Positions 1-4,698 of a stretch of 5,115 nt of DNA are shown one piece after another. The stretch is taken from assembly GCA_947440715.1 (NCBI GenBank), contig CANETI010000212.1, forward strand, positions 1 to 5,115, in the 5' to 3' direction. This DNA is from Planctomycetota bacterium. GTDB taxonomy: Bacteria; Planctomycetota; UBA11346. The notes below the pieces were generated by a model. That model ran no database searches. It saw only the letters and a program-made list of their open reading frames with translations, and was not told the DNA's origin. Within the stretch, counting starts at the first letter, position 1. The number at the start of each line of letters is the position of its first letter. The translations under genes were made by a program, and so were the position numbers.

Positions 1-1
1 C

Positions 2-592
2 CGTGGGCCGGATGCGCCTGGGGTTTTGCTGCGTGTAAAAAAATTATGTGATAGCGGTCGAGCTCGCTGTTTGATGGGGAATCACGAATATACGTTGTTA
101 CGTAGTCTGGGTTTTCCAGGATCGGGTTTTGATCCAGATCCACGTTTATTTGAAGCTTGGGTCCGTGGCTTTGGCGGGCATGCCGTTATGAAGGCCTATA
201 ACGTGCAAACAGCGGAAGCGCTGTGCGAGGTGATGGAAGAGCAGTTAGCTTGGTTGGTTAATTTGCCGTGGATTTTAGAAGGAGAAGAAGACGACAGGCA
301 TTGGGTGGCTGTCCATGCTGGTCTTGGCGAACATTCGGTGGCGACGCAATTATCTGCGTTATACGCCGGATGGGAAGGCGATGATGGTGGAGCCGTACCA
401 CTGTTTAATAAAGCCTGGTCGCATAGTGTGCCCGATGATTTGCCAATGAATTGGTGCATAGTAAGTGGTCACACGCCAGTGCGCCAGCCACTCATTACTT
501 CGCAGCGAATATTATGTGATACCAGCGGTGGTTTGCCGGAGCGCAAATTAAGTGCGGTCGAATGGCCTTCCGGTCGAATTATTCAGTCGTAG
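2..592 (+). CDS. Calcineurin-like (PPP/PrpE/ApaH-type) metallophosphoesterase, 5'-truncated
   Basis: The reading frame is open to the left edge, so the true start lies outside the window; 196 codons are visible. The fragment opens with RGPD, which matches the end of the GD-x-x-DRGP metal-binding motif. It continues with GNHE (fragment residues 26-29), VHAG (His about 105), SGHT (His about 157) and a final CDTSGG block. In order and spacing these are the later metal-ligand and active-site motifs of the PPP-type phosphoesterases, which include bacterial Ser/Thr phosphatases, PrpE and ApaH. The missing N-terminus should carry the D-x-H and GD-x-x-D ligands. Such enzymes are soluble, use a two-metal centre and hydrolyse phosphoproteins, dinucleoside polyphosphates or other phosphoesters; the substrate cannot be read from this part. 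The TTG at position 26 is not the start because conserved residues lie upstream of it. The 3' end overlaps the convergent dciA gene by 14 bp. The family is secure; the exact activity is open. Confidence 0.85.
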   Translation, partial: RGPDAPGVLLRVKKLCDSGRARCLMGNHEYTLLRSLGFPGSGFDPDPRLFEAWVRGFGGHAVMKAYNVQTAEALCEVMEEQLAWLVNLPWILEGEEDDRHWVAVHAGLGEHSVATQLSALYAGWEGDDGGAVPLFNKAWSHSVPDDLPMNWCIVSGHTPVRQPLITSQRILCDTSGGLPERKLSAVEWPSGRIIQS

Positions 593-950
593 GTCGTCGA
601 CGTGCTAAACGCCATTGAACGCGCGATACACCAGTACCAGCATCTGCTAAAGATTGCGTCACGCGGTGGTCGTAGTGTTGTTTAATTTCAGCCAATAGCG
701 GGGAGTCAGCGACTTCAATAATGAGGACACCGGCCTTTAAACTGGTGGGTTTTATGCGGGAGAGAAAAGTTTCGCCAAGTGCGCTTTTTAATGCATCATT
801 GACGCGTTGAAAGCGACGCAATTTACGAAAAGTTTCGCTTCGGAGTAATTGTGAAATCTCGTGAGCCAATGGTTTTGTCGCGCGATAACCATAGCGTGGT
901 TTAGCGGACAAACGCCGATCTCGTTCTGGTCCAGACTGAAAACTCGTCAT
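579..950 (-). CDS. dciA: DciA-like protein (DUF721), replicative helicase loader/operator
   Basis: A 123-residue protein with the pattern of the DUF721/DciA family. A basic, probably flexible N-terminus (about 1-25) is followed by a helical stretch containing FRKLRRFQRVNDALKSALG (41-59), then the beta-rich core SLKAGVLIIEVADSP (70-84) and the helix LLAEIKQHYDHRVTQSL (85-101), ending in VQWRLARRR (111-119). The family fold is KH-like with a basic surface. DciA binds the replicative helicase DnaB and promotes its loading in the many bacteria that lack DnaC or DnaI. Length is ordinary for the family. The ATG at 950 is preceded on the minus strand by AAGGA with a long 12-nt spacing, a weak ribosome binding site. 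It lies 59 bp after the HAD gene on the same strand and may share its transcript. It is not beside dnaA, recF or gyrB here, and its stop codon lies inside the 3' end of the convergent phosphatase gene. Recognition is by sequence pattern only. Confidence 0.75.
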   Translation of the reverse strand: MTSFQSGPERDRRLSAKPRYGYRATKPLAHEISQLLRSETFRKLRRFQRVNDALKSALGETFLSRIKPTSLKAGVLIIEVADSPLLAEIKQHYDHRVTQSLADAGTGVSRVQWRLARRRPTTE

Positions 951-1009
951 ACGTCGATTGAGTCCTTAAATGTACGACATGCAAGTCATGGGTGGCGACG
1001 GACATTCAG

Positions 1010-1771
1010 CTATAAGCGTTCAATGATGTCAGCTAACTCACGTAAATGTAGAATTTCAGCGTCCGGTTGGCAGGCGCTGAGTGCGTCTTGCGAGTGCATG
1101 TTTTCCGTGACTCTTAAGCAGGTGCGAAAACCGCACGCCCGTGCCCCTTGAATGTCACGCATTGGATGATCGCCAACATGCAATATTTGTTCGGCAGGAA
1201 CGCCAGCTTGATCGAGCGCGTGTTGGAAATGACGTGGATGCGGTTTAATCCATCCGACGTCACTGCTCAGGCTGTAAAAATCCAAATAACTGGCCAAGCC
1301 ATGGCGCACAAACCATTCACGACAAGCGTCTCCGGGCCATGGCGTGTGCGACAAAATTCCCAAGCGGTAACCACGCGCTTTGAGCATGCTCAGCGCGGAC
1401 AAGGTATCGCCATAGGGAATGACGGTATCGGTCAAGCGTGCCATGCAGCGGGCAATGATGCGCGACAATCGATGAGTTTCGACATCCATACCATCGACGG
1501 CTTTGACCCAGTTACTCAGCATCGCAGCAAAATCGAACTCTTTGTGTTCGGGATTAGCAATCGGATCAATCGAGCGCTTCCAATCGACCGACAAATCTGC
1601 CATCGCCGTTTGCGTGAAAGTGCTCGGCACTTCACATCCAGCCGTGCGCAAATCGGCTGCCAGCTGATCAAAAGCTCGTCGTTGAGTGACCAAATAGGGC
1701 ATGCCAAAATTGGCGGCCAGGGTGTCGCCCCAGTCAAGAGTGATGGTCGTGATGCGTGGAGTTTTGGGCAT
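1010..1771 (-). CDS. HAD-superfamily hydrolase with variant motif I (DWGDTL)
   Basis: A 253-residue soluble protein with the four HAD motifs in order. Motif I is LDWGDTL with nucleophile Asp13. Motif II is GILSHT with Ser141. Motif III is WIKPHP with Lys176. Motif IV is HVGDHPMRD with Asp201 and Asp206 as likely Mg ligands. An alpha-helical cap domain (about residues 20-120) sits between motifs I and II, as in subfamily I (haloacid dehalogenase/phosphoglycolate phosphatase type). Motif I is unusual: the second Asp of the usual DxDGT, the general acid/base of phosphatases, is Gly15, and the next residue is Asp16. The frame stays open up to 1888, but the ATG at 1771 sits just before the conserved core, and a longer form would overlap the divergent sigma gene, so I chose 1771. 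No Shine-Dalgarno sequence precedes it. The gene may head a unit with dciA downstream. Substrate unknown; a phosphatase, phosphonatase-like or dehalogenase-like role are all possible. Confidence 0.85.
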   Translation of the reverse strand: MPKTPRITTITLDWGDTLAANFGMPYLVTQRRAFDQLAADLRTAGCEVPSTFTQTAMADLSVDWKRSIDPIANPEHKEFDFAAMLSNWVKAVDGMDVETHRLSRIIARCMARLTDTVIPYGDTLSALSMLKARGYRLGILSHTPWPGDACREWFVRHGLASYLDFYSLSSDVGWIKPHPRHFQHALDQAGVPAEQILHVGDHPMRDIQGARACGFRTCLRVTENMHSQDALSACQPDAEILHLRELADIIERL

Positions 1772-1851
1772 GCGCGACAGTCTCAGTCGCTCCGCCCAGG
1801 ACCAAATAGAATTCCTCTGCCTTTGCCGTCGATGTTGCGATAGTATCCCCG
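1772..1851. promoter_or_regulatory. Divergent intergenic region between the HAD and sigma-factor genes
   Basis: These 80 bp separate two start codons facing away from each other, so both promoters should lie here or within the neighbouring coding sequence. On the minus strand, TCGACG (1827-1832) and TCTATT (1805-1810) are separated by 16 bp and match the -35 and -10 consensus at 4 of 6 positions each. This would give a short leader for the HAD gene. On the plus strand the clearest element is TAGTAT just before the sigma start, listed separately. No strong inverted repeat was found by eye. Function is inferred mainly from position. Confidence 0.35.
1841..1846 (+). promoter_or_regulatory. Possible -10 element abutting the sigma-factor start codon
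   Basis: TAGTAT matches the -10 consensus TATAAT at 4 of 6 positions and fits the looser TANNNT pattern. It ends 5 bp before the ATG at 1852, so a transcript started from it would begin at or within a few bases of the start codon. There is no purine-rich ribosome binding site before this ATG, which agrees with a leaderless mRNA. No convincing -35 element lies 16-18 bp upstream (TGCCTT at 17 bp is poor). The match may be chance. Confidence 0.3.
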
Positions 1852-2454
1852 ATGGCCGAAGCGGATGTAACTTTAGTTGAACGTACATTGGGAGGTGACC
1901 GCACCGCTTTTGAGGCGCTGGTTGCTATGCATGCGTCTCGTGCTCGTGCGGTAGCACGCGGCGTCTTAGGTGATGATATTGCCGTAGATGATGTGGTGCA
2001 GGAATCATTCATGCGTGCTTACAATCATTTGGGGCAATTGGGTGAACATGCAACATTTCCGGCGTGGTTAAGCACCATTGTTCGTAATGAAGCGGTCAGT
2101 TGGTTACGTCGCAATGCGCGCGTACGTAGCGTTGATAGCGAAATATTAAAAGATGTTCCGCAACAAGAAGGCGCGAGTGAAAACCCACAACTGGATCGTT
2201 TGCGCGGTGCGCTTGATCGACTTGCCCCGCAATATCGCGAGATATTGATGTTAAAGTATGAAGCCAATCTCGATTATGATCACATCGCTGACAGTTTAGG
2301 TATCAGTGTTTCAAATGTGGAAAAACGCCTCTATCGCGCTCGCCAAGCATTGGTGGCGTTATTGCCAGACTTGGCGGTGCCTACAGCAAAAGAACGTCTG
2401 TTGGAGCAGTCAGAACCAACGACAAAAACTTCAGCACCTGAACCACAACCGTAA
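1852..2454 (+). CDS. RNA polymerase sigma factor, sigma-70 family, ECF-type
   Basis: A 200-residue protein with the two domains of extracytoplasmic-function sigma factors. Region 2 covers about residues 5-90: GDRTAFEALV opens it, DDVVQESFMRAYNHL (46-60) is the core-polymerase binding part, and FPAWLSTIVRNEAVSWLRR (69-87) is the -10 recognition part. Region 4 covers about 115-172: LDRLAPQYREILMLKYEA (121-138), then a helix-turn-helix with IADSLGISVSNVEKRLYRARQAL (145-167), which would read the -35 element. There is no sigma region 3 between them. A Pro/Glu/Thr-rich tail of about 25 residues follows region 4. The only ATG in the frame is at 1852; an in-frame TAG at 1807 limits any extension. 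No ribosome binding site is visible. The next gene is convergent, so no anti-sigma factor is co-transcribed downstream within the window, and the HAD neighbour is divergent. Its regulator and target promoters are unknown. Confidence 0.93.
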   Translation: MAEADVTLVERTLGGDRTAFEALVAMHASRARAVARGVLGDDIAVDDVVQESFMRAYNHLGQLGEHATFPAWLSTIVRNEAVSWLRRNARVRSVDSEILKDVPQQEGASENPQLDRLRGALDRLAPQYREILMLKYEANLDYDHIADSLGISVSNVEKRLYRARQALVALLPDLAVPTAKERLLEQSEPTTKTSAPEPQP

Positions 2455-2473
2455 AATATCTTGGTGGTAATTA

Positions 2474-3100
2474 TTATTCTGCGACGCGTGGCTTAAGTAA
2501 TTTAGCTATGTTTGAACGATGTCGCACAATCACCAGGGTCGCGGCGAGAAATATAAAGAGGGTGAGTGGCAAATTAACCACGGCCCACGGCGCGGGAAAC
2601 GTTGAGAGATGGGCGATCGGCACAGCGAGGGCGGCGATGATGGACGCGGGACCAACGGCTTCGCTGGGTTTCATCTGAAACACGGCATAGCCCAAAGCCC
2701 AAACCAACAGCCAAACGCCAAAGGCAATAGCAGCGGCAATATAAACCAAAGCGATTAAGACGCCAAGCGCCGTCGCGACGGCTTTGCCACCTTTAAAGCC
2801 ATGAAAACAGGTAAAGATGTGTCCTAAAATTGCCGCTGCGCCAACTAACACCGGGAGAGCGGGATAAGCTTGATGACGTTCCACCAGCAAGAGTGCGAGC
2901 AAAACTGGTATTAAGCCTTTGGCGAGATCAGCAAAAAAGACGACGAAAAACCACGAACGTCCCATGACGCGGCCAACATTGGTGGCACCGAGATTACCCG
3001 AACCATGTTGGCGAAGATCAAGGCCTTTACTTTTCGCGGCGAGCCACGCAAAGCTGACCGAGCCTAGTAAATACGCGCCCAGAATAAGCAACCAACTCAT
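2474..3100 (-). CDS. plsY: Acyl-phosphate:glycerol-3-phosphate acyltransferase PlsY
   Basis: A 208-residue integral membrane protein matching PlsY, which transfers an acyl group from acyl-phosphate to position 1 of glycerol-3-phosphate. This is the first step of phospholipid synthesis in most bacteria. Visible motifs are SGNLGATN (34-41), the glycerol-3-phosphate and catalytic segment GHIFTCFHGFKGGKAVAT (93-110), and the C-terminal RHRSNIAKLL (193-202). Hydrophobic spans lie near residues 3-22, 50-73, 82-98, 112-138, 150-167 and 176-192, close to the seven-span topology of the family. Length is typical. The start codon overlaps the stop of der in an ATGA tetranucleotide (3097-3100), so translation is probably coupled to der. 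Only a weak GAAAG stretch is seen as ribosome binding site, inside der. The stop is doubled (TAATAA, 2471-2476). Its partner PlsX, which makes acyl-phosphate, is not in the window. No key residue appears missing. Confidence 0.96.
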   Translation of the reverse strand: MSWLLILGAYLLGSVSFAWLAAKSKGLDLRQHGSGNLGATNVGRVMGRSWFFVVFFADLAKGLIPVLLALLLVERHQAYPALPVLVGAAAILGHIFTCFHGFKGGKAVATALGVLIALVYIAAAIAFGVWLLVWALGYAVFQMKPSEAVGPASIIAALAVPIAHLSTFPAPWAVVNLPLTLFIFLAATLVIVRHRSNIAKLLKPRVAE

Positions 3101-4569
3101 GATCGGCGTTTTCTTTCACGATCGCGAGGGGGACCACGGCGTTTTGGTTTATTTGATTTCGGCAGGATCAAGTTGGCGCGGCGTTCAGCTTTAGTTCTAG
3201 CTGTTACGACAATGTGTTCGTCCATGTGTTCATGGAAGACACTGTCGCGAGCTTTGAATAAAATGCGTAATGGCACGCGTTTGAACGGTAAGCGTTCGCG
3301 CATGAAGTTTTCTAAATAGCGCGAATATCCTGGTTCGATCCAATCAGTACGATTAACCATAAAAATAAACGTAGGTGGTAATGATTCGACTTGTGTTCCG
3401 TAATAAATTTTCGTGGCGACGGGACCGACTTTACGGGGCCGACGTTTCTGGGTGGCGAGTTCAATTAACTTATTGAGTTCAGAGGTGGGAATACGTTGCT
3501 TATTTTCTTCATGTAGTTCAGTTGCCAAGACCAACGCGGAACCGATATTGGCGCTGGTCAGCGCGCAGGTAAAAGCGATCGGTGCAAATTTTAACCCAGG
3601 TAAACGATCACGTAACCAAGTGGTATATTGAGCACGATTGGCGCCACCTTGTTCAGCGAGATCCCATTTATTAATAACAATTACGGTGGGTTTACCTTCT
3701 ACTTCGCAAAAATGGGCAATTTTCTTATCAACCGAACCCACTTCGTCACTGGCATCCAAGACTAAGAGAATGACGTCCGCACGTTTGATGGCGCGTTCGG
3801 TACGACAAGCCGCGTAAAATTCGAGGTCTTGTTCAATTTGGTTTTTCTTGCGCAAACCAGCGGTGTCGATCAGCATGAATCGCCCTTCGGGGCGATCGAT
3901 CGGCACATCAACCGCATCGCGTGTGGTCCCTGGTAAATTGGCGACAATGACGCGCTCTTCACCGCACAGTGCATTAGTCAGCGATGATTTACCGACATTG
4001 CGTCGTCCAGCTAAGCAGATGGCTAAGCGACCATCATTGCGTTCGGATGCCACGTCGTTGACGCCTTTTCGAGCGCCCGGTAAATCCGTGCATAAGCGTT
4101 CTAATAAATCGTGCAGTCCAGTCGCCTGGGCGGCACTAATACCCATCGGCTCGCCAAGGCCTAAGGCCTGAAATTGGTAGGTTTCGTTATCTAACGCATC
4201 GTGATCTAATTTATTGACCGCTAAGACGACGCGATCTTTGATCGGACGCAATTTGGCTGCGATTTCGCGATCCAAATGGGTGATCCCTTCACGGCCATCG
4301 GTCAACATGATGATGCGATCCGCAGCGAATATTGCGCGTTCCACCTGGCGATAAATATCGGTTTCTAAACGATGTTCATCAACGATGCCGATACCGCCAG
4401 TATCGACAATTTCAAATTGCCAGTCATCGCGAATAACTTTATGTAATAAGCGATCGCGCGTGACTCCTGGTGTGGGATCAACAATCGCGATGGGCTGACC
4501 AACGAGTCGATTGAATAAACTGGATTTGCCGACATTTGGACGGCCAACAATAGCGATTATAGGTAACAT
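3097..4569 (-). CDS. der: Ribosome biogenesis GTPase Der (EngA)
   Basis: Der has two tandem G domains and a KH-like domain and acts in late assembly of the 50S ribosomal subunit. Residues are counted from the upstream GTG at 4578. G domain 1 has GRPNVGKS (12-19), Thr40, DTGG (59-62), NKLD (122-125) and SAA (148-150). G domain 2 has GRRNVGKS (191-198), TT (218-219), DTAG (238-241), NKWD (303-306) and a G5-like CALTS (339-343). The KH-like domain covers about 360-445, and a long basic tail ends in RGPPRDRERKRRS. I chose the ATG at 4569 (490 residues, beginning MLPIIAIVGRPN) because family members usually start just before the first P-loop. The GTG at 4578 would add three residues. Neither start has a Shine-Dalgarno sequence; the minus strand instead carries CCTCCTCTT. 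The gene overlaps plsY by 4 bp. Identification is firm; only the start is uncertain. Confidence 0.97.
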   Translation of the reverse strand: MLPIIAIVGRPNVGKSSLFNRLVGQPIAIVDPTPGVTRDRLLHKVIRDDWQFEIVDTGGIGIVDEHRLETDIYRQVERAIFAADRIIMLTDGREGITHLDREIAAKLRPIKDRVVLAVNKLDHDALDNETYQFQALGLGEPMGISAAQATGLHDLLERLCTDLPGARKGVNDVASERNDGRLAICLAGRRNVGKSSLTNALCGEERVIVANLPGTTRDAVDVPIDRPEGRFMLIDTAGLRKKNQIEQDLEFYAACRTERAIKRADVILLVLDASDEVGSVDKKIAHFCEVEGKPTVIVINKWDLAEQGGANRAQYTTWLRDRLPGLKFAPIAFTCALTSANIGSALVLATELHEENKQRIPTSELNKLIELATQKRRPRKVGPVATKIYYGTQVESLPPTFIFMVNRTDWIEPGYSRYLENFMRERLPFKRVPLRILFKARDSVFHEHMDEHIVVTARTKAERRANLILPKSNKPKRRGPPRDRERKRRS

Positions 4570-4602
4570 GGTGGACACTACGTACAGGTAAGAGGAGGAA
4601 CA

Positions 4603-4674
4603 ATGATTGCCGATAAGGGTTCGTTGACTGCCACAGTGAGCAGTCAGATCCTTAAAATGAGATCCTTAAAATGA
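4603..4674 (+). CDS. Possible 23-residue small ORF antisense to the der leader
   Basis: The strongest Shine-Dalgarno sequence noticed in the window, AGGAGG (4593-4598), stands 4 nt before an ATG on the plus strand. The frame runs 23 codons (MIADKGSLTATVSSQILKMR, then SLK) to a TGA at 4672. The product is short, mildly basic at its end and not a membrane segment, so it does not look like a type I toxin or a typical leader peptide. Its second half is encoded by the tandem repeat array, which argues against selection on the protein. A weak -10-like TATAGG (4558-4563) lies upstream inside der. A chance Shine-Dalgarno site complementary to a pyrimidine run in the der leader is equally likely. Confidence 0.15.
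   Translation: MIADKGSLTATVSSQILKMRSLK
4625..4646. repeat. Inverted repeat, 7-bp arms, in the der upstream region
   Basis: The arms TGACTGC (4625-4631) and GCAGTCA (4640-4646) are perfect reverse complements around an 8-nt centre, CACAGTGA. The centre itself contains the small palindrome CACAGTG. In RNA from either strand it would form a 7-bp stem. No T-run follows on either side, so it is not a classical intrinsic terminator for the upstream gene. It could be an operator for a dimeric regulator or a leader hairpin. It directly abuts the 14-bp repeat array. Confidence 0.5.
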
Positions 4675-4685
4675 GATCCTTAAGA
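4644..4685. repeat. Tandem direct repeat, three copies of a 14-bp unit
   Basis: The plus-strand unit TGAGATCCTTAAAA occurs at 4658-4671. It is flanked by TCAGATCCTTAAAA (4644-4657, one mismatch) and TGAGATCCTTAAGA (4672-4685, one mismatch), with no spacers. The 14-bp period is neither a codon multiple nor a helical turn. The array lies wholly in noncoding DNA upstream of der. It could be a regulator-binding array or a product of replication slippage. A related single copy stands before dciA. Confidence 0.85.
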
Positions 4686-4698
4686 GCTATTCAAGAAA

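Larger units (their letters stand above)
4570..4698 (-). promoter_or_regulatory. Upstream region of the der-plsY unit
   Basis: This stretch of about 129 bp lies between the unrecognised upstream gene and der, on the minus strand. It holds a 14-bp triple repeat and an inverted repeat, both listed separately. A weak minus-strand promoter can be drawn with TTGAAT (4689-4694) as -35 and TTTTAA (4666-4671) as -10, 17 bp apart; the -10 falls inside the repeat array. If used, the leader of der would be about 90 nt long and would contain the inverted repeat as a possible hairpin. The promoter is speculative, but the density of structure makes a control role for the region plausible. Confidence 0.35.

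Noticed and set aside
26..28. TTG as start codon of the metallophosphatase
   Set aside because: The frame is open upstream and encodes RGPD, a conserved part of the metal-binding motif, so the gene starts before the window.
861..1151. Plus-strand open frame of 96 codons
   Set aside because: It spans the start of dciA, the intergenic gap and the end of the HAD gene on the opposite strand, and its product has no recognisable domain.
1148..1843. Long 231-codon plus-strand open frame
   Set aside because: It lies antisense to the HAD hydrolase, which has all four family motifs. The plus-strand product resembles no family and has the low-complexity look of a shadow frame.
1772..1888. N-terminal extension of the HAD protein by 39 residues
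   Set aside because: It is Arg/Gln/Ser-rich without domain character, would overlap the start of the divergent sigma gene, and the ATG at 1771 sits right before the conserved core.
3879..3896. Perfect 7-bp stem with a 4-nt loop (ATCGCCC / GGGCGAT)
   Set aside because: It lies inside der, encodes part of the G domain (DRPEGR), has no T-run, and is best explained as a by-product of coding sequence.
3848..4171. Plus-strand open frame of 107 codons inside der
   Set aside because: Antisense to the second G domain of Der, whose motifs are unmistakable; no independent coding evidence.
4624..4629. TTGACT as a plus-strand -35 element
   Set aside because: No acceptable -10 hexamer follows at 16-18 bp, and the string is part of the inverted-repeat arm.
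4625..4646. Intrinsic terminator for the gene ending at 4699
   Set aside because: The stem has no T-run after it on the minus strand and lies more than 50 bp past the stop codon.
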